64,000 nt of DNA from an uncultured Lachnospiraceae bacterium. Its GTDB lineage: Bacteria; Bacillota; Clostridia; Lachnospirales; Lachnospiraceae. The DNA lies in contig CADAOF010000002.1 in assembly GCA_902789555.1 (NCBI GenBank), positions 1-64,000 of the forward strand, written 5' to 3'. Under the pieces are notes generated by a model. It was given only the letters and a program-made list of their open reading frames with translations. It was not told the origin of the DNA and searched no databases. Shown here one piece after another: positions 32,985 to 42,703 of the stretch. Each line of letters begins with the position of its first letter. Within the stretch, counting starts at the first letter, position 1. The translations under genes were made by a program, and so were the position numbers.

Positions 32985-33557
32985 ATGGAAGCTCTCGAAC
33001 AAAAGATCCTCTCCGAAGGCCAGGTCCTTCCTGGAAACATCCTCAAAGTCGGTTCTTTCCTGAATCAACAGATCGACACCCCCTTCATGCTCGAACTGGG
33101 CAAGGAGATCGCCAACCGCTTCAAGGCGGACGGCGTGACCAAGATCCTCACCATCGAAGCCTCCGGCATCGCGCTTTCCTTTGCCGCGGCCGTCTACATG
33201 GGCGTTCCGATCGTCTTCGCGAAGAAGAGCGAGTCCGCAAACGTCTCCGGCCGGGTCCTCACGGCGCCCATCCATTCCTACACCCACGGCAACGACTATA
33301 CCGCCGTCCTGCCCGCCGATTATCTGAGCGCGAATGACCGGATCCTTCTGGTCGACGATTTCCTCGCGACGGGTGAGGCGCTGAACGGGCTCTTCGCTCT
33401 GGCCGAGGCGGCCGGTGCCGAAGTCGTCGGCTGTGCCATCGCCATTGAAAAAGGCTTCCAGAACGGCGGTGACGACCTTCGTAAGAAAGGCGTCCGCGTC
33501 GAATCTCTGGCCATCATCGAATCCATGGGATCGGATTCGCTCACCTTCCGCCGTTGA
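32985..33557 (+). CDS. xpt: Xanthine phosphoribosyltransferase
   Basis: 190 residues, the usual Xpt length. The PRPP loop is ILLVDDFLATGEAL (VDDFLATG at 123-130), and the N-terminal MEALEQKILSEGQVLPGN and FLNQQID are typical of Xpt. It converts xanthine (and guanine more weakly) with PRPP to XMP in purine salvage. GGAGG is six bases before the ATG. The guanine riboswitch and terminator upstream control it, and a nucleoside ABC transporter operon follows. Confidence 0.95.
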   Translation: MEALEQKILSEGQVLPGNILKVGSFLNQQIDTPFMLELGKEIANRFKADGVTKILTIEASGIALSFAAAVYMGVPIVFAKKSESANVSGRVLTAPIHSYTHGNDYTAVLPADYLSANDRILLVDDFLATGEALNGLFALAEAAGAEVVGCAIAIEKGFQNGGDDLRKKGVRVESLAIIESMGSDSLTFRR

Positions 33558-33613
33558 ATTACGGATGTAATTTCAAATAAATTACATAATCCATCCATCA
33601 CAGGAGGAAAAAC

Positions 33614-34894
33614 ATGAAAAAATTCATCGCTGTTCTGCTCTCGCTTGCCATGATCCTTTCTCTGGCAGCCTGCGGCAGCAAGGACGAGACCACCAAGGCT
33701 CCCGACACTACCACCAAGGCCCCCGAGACCACAAAGGCCGCGGAAAGCACCAACGCTCCCGAGAGCACCCAGGCTCCGGCTGCGGACTTAAGCAGCATCA
33801 AGGTCGGCTTCATTTTCCTGCACGACCCGGCTTCTTCCACCTACGACAACAACTTCTATCAGGCTGCTCTGCAGGTTCAGAAGGAACTCGGCCTGAAAGA
33901 TGACCAGTTCATCTTCAAGTGGAACGTTCCCGAAGGTTCCGAATGCCAGGATACTGCCGAAGAAATGGCCGATGCCGGCTGCAACATCGTCATCGCCGAC
34001 TCCTTCGGCCACGAGACCTACATGATCGAAGCCGCGAAGAACTATCCGAACGTGCAGTTCTGCCACGCGACCGGTACCCAGTCCCGCACCGTGAACATCC
34101 CCAACTATCACAACGCTTTCGCTTCCATCTATGAAGGCCGTTACCTTGCCGGCATCGCCGCAGGCATGAAGCTTGCCGAACTCGTCAAGGCCGGTGCGGC
34201 CCCTAAGGTCGGCTACGTCGGTGCCTTCCCTTACGCGGAAGTCGTTTCCGGCTACACCTCCTTCTTCCTGGGCGTGCGCAGCATCGTTCCGGAAGCCACC
34301 ATGGATGTCATTTACACCGGCAGCTGGTTCGACATTGCCCTTGAAAAAGAAGCCGCTTTGAAGCTGATCGGAGACGGCTGCGTCCTCCTGTCCCAGCACG
34401 CCGACTCCGAAGGCGCTCCCAAGGCCTGCGAAGAAAAGGGCGTCCCGGATGTTGCCTACAACGTGTCCACCATCAACATCGGCCCGAACACCGCGATCAT
34501 TTCTTCCAAGATCAATTGGGCGCCTTACTACAAGATGGTCATTGAAGCCGTTGCCAAGGGCGAAAGCTTTGCCACCGACTGGTGCGGCACCATGGCCACC
34601 GGTTCCGTTGAACTGACCGAACTGAATGAAAAGGTCGCCGCCCCCGGCACCAAGGAAGCCATCGAGAAGGCCATGGCCGAACTCAAAGCCGGCACTCTCA
34701 AGGTCTTCGATACCAAGAACTGGACCAAGGACGGTCAGCACCTGACCGAATACCTTGCCGACGTTCAGGACATGGGCGATTTCAAGCCTGAGACCAACGT
34801 CATCATCGACGGTGCTTTCATTGAATCCGGCGAGCAGTTCCGCTCCGCTCCTTACTTCGATATCCGCATCGACGGTATCGATGACAATAAGTAA
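33614..34894 (+). CDS. BMP-family lipoprotein, nucleoside-binding ABC component
   Basis: 426 residues. A lipoprotein signal with the lipobox LSLAAC puts the lipidated Cys at 20. A Thr/Ala/Pro-rich spacer (about 22-58) follows, then a periplasmic-binding-protein fold of the BMP/PnrA type: VGFIFLHDP, DNNFYQAALQVQ, ADAGCNIVIADSFGHE, FCHATGT, YEGRYLAGIAAGM, KVGYVGAFPYAEVVSG. It binds nucleosides or related purines outside the membrane and delivers them to the permease encoded downstream. Codon choice is strongly biased (GCC, AAG, GAA), as in highly expressed genes. Confidence 0.92.
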   Translation: MKKFIAVLLSLAMILSLAACGSKDETTKAPDTTTKAPETTKAAESTNAPESTQAPAADLSSIKVGFIFLHDPASSTYDNNFYQAALQVQKELGLKDDQFIFKWNVPEGSECQDTAEEMADAGCNIVIADSFGHETYMIEAAKNYPNVQFCHATGTQSRTVNIPNYHNAFASIYEGRYLAGIAAGMKLAELVKAGAAPKVGYVGAFPYAEVVSGYTSFFLGVRSIVPEATMDVIYTGSWFDIALEKEAALKLIGDGCVLLSQHADSEGAPKACEEKGVPDVAYNVSTINIGPNTAIISSKINWAPYYKMVIEAVAKGESFATDWCGTMATGSVELTELNEKVAAPGTKEAIEKAMAELKAGTLKVFDTKNWTKDGQHLTEYLADVQDMGDFKPETNVIIDGAFIESGEQFRSAPYFDIRIDGIDDNK

Positions 34895-34906
34895 TTTCCG
34901 CACCGC

Positions 34907-34936
34907 GGGGGCGGAGGGATGACCTCCGCCCCTTTT
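34907..34936 (+). terminator. Intra-operon hairpin after the binding protein
   Basis: GGGGCGGAGG (34908-34917) pairs with CCTCCGCCCC (34923-34932) around GATGA, then TTTT. Such hairpins let the binding protein be made in excess over the membrane parts. Confidence 0.8.
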
Positions 34937-34972
34937 CCGTTTTTTCAGCCAAATATCCGAAGGAGATATCCC

Positions 34973-36535
34973 GTGCCCGTTCCCGCCATTGAACTGAAAA
35001 ACATTACGAAAACCTTCGGCCGCGTCGTCGCCAACAAGGACGTTTCCCTCTCCGCGTACCGCGGTGAGATCCTCGCCCTCCTCGGGGAGAACGGCAGCGG
35101 CAAGACCACCCTCATGAACATGATCGCCGGGATCTATTACCCCGACTCCGGCCAGATCATGATCGACGGCAATGAAGTCGTCATCGCCTCCCCCAAGGAC
35201 GCGTTCCGCTATAAGATCGGCATGATTCATCAGCATTTCAAGCTGGTAGACGTCTTCTCCGCTGCGGAAAACATCGTTCTGGGCTTGAAGGAAAAGGAAC
35301 GCTTCGACCTTTCGAAGGTCAATGAGAAGGTCCGGCAGATCAGCGAGACCTACGGTTTCGAGATCGATCCGGCCAAAAAGATCTATGAAATGTCCGTCTC
35401 GGAGAAGCAGACCGTGGAGATCATCAAGGTCCTGTACCGCGGCGCGGACATCCTTATCCTCGACGAACCCACGGCCGTGCTTACCCCGCAGGAGACCCGC
35501 AAGCTGTTCGCGGTGCTCCGCCGCATGCGGGACGCCGGCAAGGCCGTGATCATCATCACCCACAAGCTGCACGAGGTGCTGTCGCTGTCCGACAAGGTCG
35601 CCGTGCTGCGCAAGGGCGAATATATCGGTACGGTCCTCACGAAGGACACCAATGAGAACGAACTCACCGAAATGATGGTGGGCAAGAAAGTCAGCCTGAA
35701 CATCGAACGGGCAGAGCCGAAGGATCCGCAGGACCGCCTGACCGTCACCAAGCTGGATGCGGTGAACCGCGAAGGCGTGAAGGTGCTCGATGACGTTTCC
35801 TTCGTCGCCCGCTCCGGCGAGATCCTCGGCATTGCCGGCATCGCCGGCAGCGGCCAGAGAGAGCTTCTCGAAGCCATCGCCGGCCTGCAGAAGGTCGGGG
35901 ACGGCAGCATCATCTACCACGATCCGAAGACCGGCTTGGACGAAGACCTGCGGAACAAGACCCCGCTGGAGATCCGCGACCTGGGTGTCCGCCTCTCCTT
36001 CGTCCCCGAAGACCGCCTGGGCATGGGCCTTGTGGGCGACATGGACCTCGTGGACAACATGATGCTCCGGAGCTACTCCAAGGGCCGCAGCCTCTTCGTG
36101 GAGAGAAAGAGCCCAAAGACACTCGCGGAAAAGATCATCGCCCAGCTCGAAGTCGTTACTCCCAGCACGAGCACGCCGGTCCGGCGCCTTTCGGGCGGCA
36201 ACGTACAGAAGATCCTGGTCGGGCGTGAGATCGCTGCAGCGCCCACTGTCTTCATGGCAGCCTACCCCGTCCGCGGCCTGGACATCAACTCGTCCTACAC
36301 CATTTACAATCTGCTGAACGCCCAGAAGGAAAGCGGCGTGGCCGTGATCTTCGTCGGCGAAGACCTGGACGTTCTGCTGGAACTGTGTGACCGGATCATG
36401 GTCATCGGTTCGGGACGCGTCACCGGCATCGTCGACGGCCGGACTGCTACCAAGGAAGAGATCGGCCTCCTGATGACGAAAGGCGGCCACAGCGAAGAAG
36501 AAGCGCACGAGGAAGGAGGGGAAAAGCATGAGTGA
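34973..36535 (+). CDS. Nucleoside ABC transporter, twin ATPase (NupO/YufO-like)
   Basis: 520 residues with two ABC domains. The first has Walker A GENGSGKTT, Q-loop MIHQHFKLVD, a signature-like MSVSEKQTVEI and Walker B LILDEPTAVLTP. The second has a degenerate Walker A (GIAGSGQRE), as in sugar/nucleoside twin ATPases, the signature LSGGNVQK and a departed Walker B region (FMAAYPVRGLDI, normally ANPTRGLD). It powers nucleoside uptake. It starts at GTG (34973), seven bases after AAGGAG; no ATG is usable. It overlaps the next gene by eight bases. Confidence 0.92.
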   Translation: MPVPAIELKNITKTFGRVVANKDVSLSAYRGEILALLGENGSGKTTLMNMIAGIYYPDSGQIMIDGNEVVIASPKDAFRYKIGMIHQHFKLVDVFSAAENIVLGLKEKERFDLSKVNEKVRQISETYGFEIDPAKKIYEMSVSEKQTVEIIKVLYRGADILILDEPTAVLTPQETRKLFAVLRRMRDAGKAVIIITHKLHEVLSLSDKVAVLRKGEYIGTVLTKDTNENELTEMMVGKKVSLNIERAEPKDPQDRLTVTKLDAVNREGVKVLDDVSFVARSGEILGIAGIAGSGQRELLEAIAGLQKVGDGSIIYHDPKTGLDEDLRNKTPLEIRDLGVRLSFVPEDRLGMGLVGDMDLVDNMMLRSYSKGRSLFVERKSPKTLAEKIIAQLEVVTPSTSTPVRRLSGGNVQKILVGREIAAAPTVFMAAYPVRGLDINSSYTIYNLLNAQKESGVAVIFVGEDLDVLLELCDRIMVIGSGRVTGIVDGRTATKEEIGLLMTKGGHSEEEAHEEGGEKHE

Positions 36536-37685
36536 TCTGAAGAACATGGATCCGGCGCCCGAAAAGGCTGCAGCTCCTGCGCCTGCCGCCGAAGAAAAGA
36601 TCCGCGAGCCCCTGTTCCACATCGTCAAGCGCGCGGACATCCCGAAGCTGAAAGCCTGGGGCATTCGCTTCATCGCGATCCTGCTCGCCCTGCTCGTCAA
36701 TGCCCTGATCATCCACTGGCTTACCGGGCTGAACCCTCTTGCCGTGTACAAGTCCATGTTCGACGGCAGTTTCTCCACGAAGCGCAAGTTCTGGGTGCTG
36801 CTGCAGAACACGGCCATGCTGCTGTGCATCGCGCTTGCGGTGACTCCTGCCTTCAAGATGCGCTTCTGGAACCTCGGTGCGGAAGGTCAGGTCCTGATCG
36901 GCGCTCTCTCGAGCGGCGCCCTGATGTTCTACATCGGCGATAAGCTCCCGAGCGGCCTGCTGATCCTCCTGATGCTCGGTGCGGCGCTCCTTTCCGGCAT
37001 CGTCTGGGCCGGCATTCCCGCCCTCTTCAAGGCCCGCTTCGGCACCAACGAGACACTCTTTACCCTGATGATGAACTACGTGGCCATCCAGCTCGTGAAC
37101 ACCATGATCGCGATCTGGGTCCCGAGCGGCTCCGGCGTTCTCGGCATCATGAACAGCAAGAGCAACAACGGCTGGCTGCCTACGATCTTCGGCCAGAAAT
37201 ACGCGCTGAACATCATCGTCGTCGGTCTGCTGACCGTTTTCATGTACGTTTACCTCAAATACAGCAAGCACGGTTACGAGATCGCCGTCGTGGGCGAGAG
37301 CGAAAATACCGCACGCTACATCGGCATCAATGTCCGGAAGGTCATCATCCGCACTGCAGCGCTCTCCGGCTGCCTTGCCGGCCTCGCCGGCTTCCTGCTG
37401 ATGGCAGGCAGTGCACACACCGTTTCCAGTACTCTGGCAGGCGGCAACGGCTTTACCGCCGTGCTGGTCTCCTGGCTCGCGAAGTTCAATCCCTTCGTGA
37501 TGATCCTGACGAGCCTCCTGATCGAATTCCTGCAGAAGGGCGCCGGCGAGATCGCACAGGCCTTCCGCCTCTCGAGCGACATCGCGGACATCGCCACCGG
37601 CATCATTCTCTTCTTCATCATCGGCTGCGAATTCTTCCTTAATTACCGGATCATGTTCCGCCACAAAGGAAAGGAGGGCAAATAA
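36528..37685 (+). CDS. Nucleoside ABC transporter permease (NupP/YufP-like)
   Basis: 385 residues. A charged N-terminal ~45 residues, rich in Pro, Ala and Lys, is followed by about ten membrane helices. Between them is the conserved BPD_transp_2 pattern: FWNLGAEGQVLIGALSSG near the fourth helix and ARYIGINVRKVIIRTAALSGCLAGLAGF, the ATPase-contact loop. It is one half of the transmembrane channel; its partner is the next gene, which starts immediately after this stop. Confidence 0.92.
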   Translation: MSDLKNMDPAPEKAAAPAPAAEEKIREPLFHIVKRADIPKLKAWGIRFIAILLALLVNALIIHWLTGLNPLAVYKSMFDGSFSTKRKFWVLLQNTAMLLCIALAVTPAFKMRFWNLGAEGQVLIGALSSGALMFYIGDKLPSGLLILLMLGAALLSGIVWAGIPALFKARFGTNETLFTLMMNYVAIQLVNTMIAIWVPSGSGVLGIMNSKSNNGWLPTIFGQKYALNIIVVGLLTVFMYVYLKYSKHGYEIAVVGESENTARYIGINVRKVIIRTAALSGCLAGLAGFLLMAGSAHTVSSTLAGGNGFTAVLVSWLAKFNPFVMILTSLLIEFLQKGAGEIAQAFRLSSDIADIATGIILFFIIGCEFFLNYRIMFRHKGKEGK

Positions 37686-38669
37686 ATGTTAACGATCCTT
37701 GCTTCATTCCTGCACTCCTCCATCGTTCAGGGCATTCCGCTTCTGTTCGGCGCGACCGGTGAGATCCTGACGGAAAAGAGCGGCCACCTGAACCTGGGCA
37801 TCCCCGGCATCATGTACGTGGGCGGCATTTCCGGCATCGTGGGCGGTTATCTCTACGAGCACTTCTGTGGGAAGCCCGTGGCGCTCCTGTGCATCCTGAT
37901 CCCGCTTTTCTGCTCGCTACTCGGCAGCGGCCTCATGGCGCTCATCTACTGCTTCCTGACAGTCACGCTCCGCGCGAACCAGAACGTTACCGGCCTTGCC
38001 CTGACTACCTTCGGCACGGGCGTCGGCAACTTCCTGGGCGGATCCCTGCTTTCCTTCTTCGGCGAGAGCGGCTCCATTTCACTTCTCACCATCGGCAAGT
38101 GGTACAAAGCCTATCTGCCCTTTGCGGACAAGCTGGGCGTCTTCGGCGAGATCTTCCTCAGCTACGGCTTCCTGGCCTACCTGGCCGTGATCGTCGCCCT
38201 GCTCGTGCATCATTTCCTGAATAAGACGCGCACCGGCCTGAACCTCCGCGCCGTCGGTGAGAACCCCGCTACGGCAGACGCCGCAGGCATCAACGTTACA
38301 AGATACAAATACCTTTCCACCATTCTCGGCGGCATGATCGCCGGTCTCGGCGGTCTCTACTTCGTCATGGACTACACCGGCGGCACCTGGACCAACAACG
38401 GCTTCGGCGACCGAGGCTGGCTCGCCATCGCGATCGTCATCTTCGCTCTGTGGAAGCCCGCCAGAGCCATCTGGTGCTCCTTCGTCTTCGGCGGCCTGTA
38501 CATCTGTGCCGTGCTGATCCCGGGGCTTTCCACCGCGGCCAAGGAAGTCATCAAGATGGCACCTTACGTGGTCACGATCCTCGTCCTGGTGCTCTCAAGC
38601 GTGCACGACCGCCGCGAGAACCAGCCGCCGGCTCATCTGGGCTTAAACTACTTCCGCGAAGACCGGTAA
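37686..38669 (+). CDS. Nucleoside ABC transporter permease (NupQ/YufQ-like)
   Basis: 327 residues, mostly hydrophobic, about nine to ten helices. It opens with FGATGEILTEKSGHLNLGIPGIMYVG, a motif shared by this permease family, and has the coupling loop RAVGENPATADAAGINVTRYKYLSTILGG. Forms the second half of the nucleoside channel. The ATG abuts the stop of the first permease. A terminator follows, closing the operon of four genes (binding protein, ATPase, two permeases). Confidence 0.92.
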   Translation: MLTILASFLHSSIVQGIPLLFGATGEILTEKSGHLNLGIPGIMYVGGISGIVGGYLYEHFCGKPVALLCILIPLFCSLLGSGLMALIYCFLTVTLRANQNVTGLALTTFGTGVGNFLGGSLLSFFGESGSISLLTIGKWYKAYLPFADKLGVFGEIFLSYGFLAYLAVIVALLVHHFLNKTRTGLNLRAVGENPATADAAGINVTRYKYLSTILGGMIAGLGGLYFVMDYTGGTWTNNGFGDRGWLAIAIVIFALWKPARAIWCSFVFGGLYICAVLIPGLSTAAKEVIKMAPYVVTILVLVLSSVHDRRENQPPAHLGLNYFREDR

Positions 38670-38687
38670 AGGTCCGGTCGGCGCACG

Positions 38688-38721
38688 AAAAAAACGGGAC
38701 GCTCACAGCGTCCCGTTTTTT
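38688..38721. terminator. Bidirectional terminator after the nucleoside transporter operon
   Basis: AAAAACGGGACGCT and AGCGTCCCGTTTTTT pair around CAC, between convergent genes. Confidence 0.92.
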
Positions 38722-38746
38722 ATCGCTAATGCAGGCGGCTGATGTC

Positions 38747-39961
38747 TCAGGCTTTTTCGTCCTTTCCGTTTTCGTCCTTCTCCGCTTTCTTTCCGCCCTT
38801 GAAGAGTTCCGCGAGATCGGGAAGCGGCGCCCTTACGTCCTTCAGCAGGTCCGGGAGGGGTTTTACGTCCTTAAACAGATCATTGATCAGCTTCTTCGGC
38901 AGGTCCGCGAAAATCTTCTTTGTGACCTTGCTGCTGCGGTTCAGCTCAACAAGGACCGCGGCGAAGCGTTCTGCGGTAATCTCACTTAAGTTCTGCGTCC
39001 CCCCTGTGCCGAATGCGTCAAAGAGCTCGTTCACGAATGTCTTCCGTTCCTCCATGGACATATCGGCGATCCATTCGTTCACGACTTTCATCATGCGGTC
39101 AGCGCGCTCACTCAGTTTCCCTGACGAAAGGTTCCCGTGATCGACAAACCACGAAGCGAGGGCATGCTGCCCGAGGCCTTCGGGATTGGCGCTCCGGATC
39201 ACGCGCGTATCCGTGATGACCGGTTCAAAGAGCTGTCCGATCATGTCGAATTCGGGGATGACCGCGGTGATGAGCGGCTCGATCCGCGTCATGCGGGCTT
39301 CGTCGATGATCTCCGTGCAGAAGCCGGGACCGTCAAGCATGTAGATGCGCCTGACCTTCGCCAACTCATCGTCGGAAAGCTGTGCTGCCGCGTAAATGAC
39401 CTGATTGGCGCCCTTGGAGTGGCCGCCCAGGATCCAGCGGTCGGCCGTCGGCAGGACCCGGTGCGCGTAGTCAGCTGCCATGCGCTGCGCATCCGTTTCC
39501 GTGAAGGCGATCATGCAGTCTTCCTTCCAGCCGGCAAGCGACGAATCCGTACCGCGGTACGCGAGGAAATCCATCCCCTTCCCGTCGTGGAAAGTCATGG
39601 CTGCGAACTGCAGCGGCGGATCCGTCTGCAGCACGTCCGCATGGTTCTTTACGGTAAGTTCGCCGAAGCGTTTCGAACGGCAGGCCGCTTTCGCGATGTC
39701 CGAACTGCCGCCGTCCTGCCCCGTCAGCTGCGGCAGGGAACTTCGGTATTCGACGTGCGGCAGGAGCTTCTTCAGCAGGACTTCCTCCCGGCCGTCCTCG
39801 AAAAGCATCTTCATGTCGAAATACGACAGCATGCAGAGGACAAGGGCGTCCGCATCCCGGAAGGGGTACTGTATGAAGTCCATATCGCCGACCCAGAGGA
39901 TGTAGTCCACCAGGTTTTCCTTATCCGACGGTTTCAGTTTGTCGATCAGTCCGAGCGGCAT
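38747..39961 (-). CDS. Mbeg1-like (DUF2974) alpha/beta-hydrolase-fold protein
   Basis: 404 residues. The nucleophile elbow is G180-H-S182-K-G (WILGGHSKGANQVIYAAA), with strand FLAYRGTDSSLAGWKED in front, both typical of the lipase-like Mbeg1/DUF2974 family. The later DGPGF segment and HALASWFVDHG could supply the Asp and His. The last ~60 residues form a Lys/Asp-rich tail with repeated PLPDLLKD-type units. No signal peptide. Activity on a lipid or other ester is likely but unproven; such proteins are frequent single genes in gut Clostridia. The start is placed by the ATG after AAAGGAGG. Confidence 0.82.
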   Translation of the reverse strand: MPLGLIDKLKPSDKENLVDYILWVGDMDFIQYPFRDADALVLCMLSYFDMKMLFEDGREEVLLKKLLPHVEYRSSLPQLTGQDGGSSDIAKAACRSKRFGELTVKNHADVLQTDPPLQFAAMTFHDGKGMDFLAYRGTDSSLAGWKEDCMIAFTETDAQRMAADYAHRVLPTADRWILGGHSKGANQVIYAAAQLSDDELAKVRRIYMLDGPGFCTEIIDEARMTRIEPLITAVIPEFDMIGQLFEPVITDTRVIRSANPEGLGQHALASWFVDHGNLSSGKLSERADRMMKVVNEWIADMSMEERKTFVNELFDAFGTGGTQNLSEITAERFAAVLVELNRSSKVTKKIFADLPKKLINDLFKDVKPLPDLLKDVRAPLPDLAELFKGGKKAEKDENGKDEKA

Positions 39962-40042
39962 CGCTGCCTCCTTTCACGCGCAGCCGGGCCTGTCCACTGC
40001 CTTTTCAGGCATGTACGGGTCTCATCCGGCTCCGCTCATAAG

Positions 40043-40076
40043 AATACCGGGAAAAGCCGCAGCTCCTCCCGGTATT
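40043..40076. terminator. Terminator after rplQ
   Basis: AATACCGGGA and TCCCGGTATT form a ten-base stem 15 bases past the rplQ stop. On the minus strand the tail is short on T; on the plus strand TTTT follows. It most likely closes the alpha operon. Confidence 0.6.
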
Positions 40077-40091
40077 TTTCCATGCAAAAGA

Positions 40092-40616
40092 TCAGACCAG
40101 TTCCAGCAGGACCATCATCGCAGCGTCGCCGCGGCGAGGGCCGATCTTGGTGATGCGGGTGTAACCGCCCTGACGGTTGACGTACTTCGGCGCGATCTCG
40201 TCGAACATCTTTCCGACCAGGTCAACTTCCACCATCTTCCGGCCTTTGGCGTCCGGAGTCTTTGCCCCGTAGAGATACTGCAGCATCTCGCGGCGGGCGT
40301 GCAGGCGGGAAGGGCTGTCCTTCTTGATGGTCTTCTCGATGGTCTCGAATTCGGTGACCTTCTTGCCGTCAACGACAGTCTTGACGCGGTTTCCGTCTTT
40401 ATCCTTCTTCGCGACCTTGGCCTGTACGGTCACGGTCTCAAAGTTGTCTTTTTCTTTTACGGCAAGCGCAATGTACTTCTCAGCGATCTTGCGGACTTCC
40501 TTGGCGCGGGTCTCGGTCGTTTCGATCTTCCCGTGCAGCAGCAAAGAAGTGGTAAGGCTCCTGAGCATGGCTTTGCGCTGGCTGGCCGTTCTGCCAAGCT
40601 TTCTGTAATGTGCCAT
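40092..40616 (-). CDS. rplQ: 50S ribosomal protein L17
   Basis: 174 residues. The start [24 protein letters not shown] and the end [24 protein letters not shown] are the family's. It is about 50 residues longer than the common 113-130 form. The extra is a charged insert near residues 55-100 ([29 protein letters not shown]). It sits on the 50S subunit near the peptide exit. Last gene of the alpha operon, 23 bases after rpoA. Confidence 0.96.
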   Translation of the reverse strand: MAHYRKLGRTASQRKAMLRSLTTSLLLHGKIETTETRAKEVRKIAEKYIALAVKEKDNFETVTVQAKVAKKDKDGNRVKTVVDGKKVTEFETIEKTIKKDSPSRLHARREMLQYLYGAKTPDAKGRKMVEVDLVGKMFDEIAPKYVNRQGGYTRITKIGPRRGDAAMMVLLELV

Positions 40617-40639
40617 TTTATTTCCTCCGAAATATTCCC

Positions 40640-41599
40640 TTATTGTTCGCCGCTGTTCAGCTCAAGGCCGAGCTCTTTCAGCTTCGCCAGAACTTCTTCC
40701 AGCGACTTGCGGCCCAGATTCCGAACCTTCATCATGTCTTCAGGCGTATGATTGCAAAGTTCCTCAACGGTGTTGATGCCGGCCCTCTTCAGGCAGTTGA
40801 AGGATCTGACGGAAAGTTCCAGCTCGTCGATGTTCATCTCCAGAGCCTTTTCCTTCTCCGTGTTGGCCTTCTCGACCATGACCTCTTCGCTCTTGGCGCT
40901 TTCGGACAGGTTGATGAAGAGAGACAGGTGCTCGCTCATGACCTTGGCCGCCAGGCTCACCGCATCATCGGGAGCGAGGGTGCCGTTGGTCCACACCTCG
41001 AGGGTCAGCTTGTCGAAATCGGTGATCTTGCCGACACGGGTATTTTCCACGGTGGCGTTCACGCGCTCGATGGGCGTGTAAACGGAATCCACGGCGATGG
41101 CCCCGAGAGGCATTTCTTCACCCTTGTTCCGATCGGCGCTGACGTAGCCGCGGCCCTTGGTGATGGTGATCTCGGCCGTAAAATGAGTATCCGCACCGCC
41201 GGACAGGGTCGCAATGACCAGGTCGGGGTTCATGATCTCAAGGTCGGAATCCAGCTTGATGTCGGCCGCGGTGACGACGCACTCGCCGGTCACATCAATG
41301 TAACCCATCCGGGGCTCCACGGAATCACTGTTGCTCTTGATCGCAAGGCTCTTCAGGTTGAGGACGATTTCCGTCACATCTTCCTTGACGCCCGGGATCG
41401 TGGTAAATTCATGCAGTACGCCGCCAAATTTGACCTGGCTCACCGCCACTCCGGGAAGCGAGGAAAGCATGATCCTGCGCAGCGAATTGCCCAGTGTGAT
41501 GCCGTAGCCTCTTTCCAGAGGCTCTACGACAAAACGGCCATAGGTCTTGTCTTCGGAGATCTCAGCGATTTCAATATTGGGCTTTTCAAAATCTAACAT
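40640..41599 (-). CDS. rpoA: DNA-directed RNA polymerase subunit alpha
   Basis: 319 residues. The N-terminal assembly domain has [32 protein letters not shown] flexible linker leads to the C-terminal domain with [21 protein letters not shown] and [18 protein letters not shown], which binds UP elements and activators. As dimer it nucleates polymerase assembly. It lies between rpsD and rplQ in the standard alpha operon order. Confidence 0.97.
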   Translation of the reverse strand: MLDFEKPNIEIAEISEDKTYGRFVVEPLERGYGITLGNSLRRIMLSSLPGVAVSQVKFGGVLHEFTTIPGVKEDVTEIVLNLKSLAIKSNSDSVEPRMGYIDVTGECVVTAADIKLDSDLEIMNPDLVIATLSGGADTHFTAEITITKGRGYVSADRNKGEEMPLGAIAVDSVYTPIERVNATVENTRVGKITDFDKLTLEVWTNGTLAPDDAVSLAAKVMSEHLSLFINLSESAKSEEVMVEKANTEKEKALEMNIDELELSVRSFNCLKRAGINTVEELCNHTPEDMMKVRNLGRKSLEEVLAKLKELGLELNSGEQ

Positions 41600-41637
41600 G
41601 TGTGCTCCTTCCGGAATTTGTGCGGGCTTACTCTGAA

Positions 41638-42231
41638 TTACTTGGAGTACAACTCAACGATAAGCATTTCGTCGACCGGAACGTCGATCATCTCGCGGGT
41701 GGGCAGCTGCAGGATGGTGACCTTGCGGGCTTCCAGATCGCTCTGAAGCCAGGCGGGAACACCGCGGCCCTGAGTGGTTTCCACGATGTCTTTGAAGCGC
41801 TGGGATTCCTTCGCGTCTTCCTTGATCTCGATCACGTCGCCGGCTTTCACGCGGTAGGACGGAATGTTGACGCACTTTCCGTTGACAAGGACTTCTCTGT
41901 GGTCCACGATCTGACGCGTCTCACGACGGGTCCGGCCGAGGCCGGCACGGAACAGCACATTATCCAGTCTCGTTTCCAGAAGGATCATCAGGTTTTCACC
42001 GACCATGCCCTTCATCTGCGAGGCCTTCTCATAATAATTTCTGAACGGCTTCTCCAATACGCCGTAAATGAACTTGGCTTTCTGCTTCTCACGAAGCTGC
42101 AGGCCGTATTCACTGGTCTTCTTATTGGATCTCTTGGTATTTCTGTGTGACTTCTTGTCGATGCCGAGATAAACCGGATCGAGGTCGAGAGCCCTGCATT
42201 CTTTTAATACGGGAACACGATTAACTGCCAC
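41638..42231 (-). CDS. rpsD: 30S ribosomal protein S4
   Basis: 197 residues. The S4 RNA-binding domain is clear ([45 protein letters not shown]). The N-terminus lacks the four-cysteine zinc site of some S4 proteins, so it is the zinc-free form. It begins 30S assembly and, in many bacteria, represses its own operon. Confidence 0.97.
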   Translation of the reverse strand: MAVNRVPVLKECRALDLDPVYLGIDKKSHRNTKRSNKKTSEYGLQLREKQKAKFIYGVLEKPFRNYYEKASQMKGMVGENLMILLETRLDNVLFRAGLGRTRRETRQIVDHREVLVNGKCVNIPSYRVKAGDVIEIKEDAKESQRFKDIVETTQGRGVPAWLQSDLEARKVTILQLPTREMIDVPVDEMLIVELYSK

Positions 42232-42246
42232 TTTACTCTACCTCCA

Positions 42247-42645
42247 TTACACTCTTCTGCGCTTGGGCGGACGGCATCCGTTGTGAGGAACGGGTGTCAC
42301 ATCCTGAATGCTGAGGACTTCAAGTCCTGCTGCCTGAAGCGCACGGACCGCAGCTTCACGGCCCGAACCGGGTCCTTTTACAAAAACGTCGACGGATTTC
42401 AGTCCATGGATCAGTGCGGCTTTGGTAGCAGTCTCGGCTGCCATCTGTGCTGCATAAGGAGTTGATTTCCTTGAACCTCTGAATCCAAGGCCACCGGCAC
42501 TCGCCCACGATAACGCGTTGCCCTGAGTATCGGTCAGAGTCACGATCGTGTTGTTGAAAGATGCCTGAATGTGGGCCTGGCCACGTTCAACGTTTTTCTT
42601 GACACGCTTTTTAGTCACTTTTTTTGCTGACGCTTGCTTTGCCAT
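42247..42645 (-). CDS. rpsK: 30S ribosomal protein S11
   Basis: 132 residues. Typical [40 protein letters not shown] and C-terminal [18 protein letters not shown]. It forms part of the mRNA exit region of the platform. Stands 15 bases before rpsD. Confidence 0.97.
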   Translation of the reverse strand: MAKQASAKKVTKKRVKKNVERGQAHIQASFNNTIVTLTDTQGNALSWASAGGLGFRGSRKSTPYAAQMAAETATKAALIHGLKSVDVFVKGPGSGREAAVRALQAAGLEVLSIQDVTPVPHNGCRPPKRRRV

Positions 42646-42703
42646 TGAAAACTAACCTTCCCTTATGGGGTTCCTTTCTTAAAATGAATACGCGAAACTA
42701 AGA

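Noticed and set aside
33788..36856. Very long open frame (about 1020 codons) on the minus strand, antisense to the nucleoside transporter genes
   Set aside because: It mirrors high-GC codon bias of the real genes, has no ribosome site, no domain, and low-complexity His/Asp/Gly composition; the plus-strand genes carry complete family motifs.
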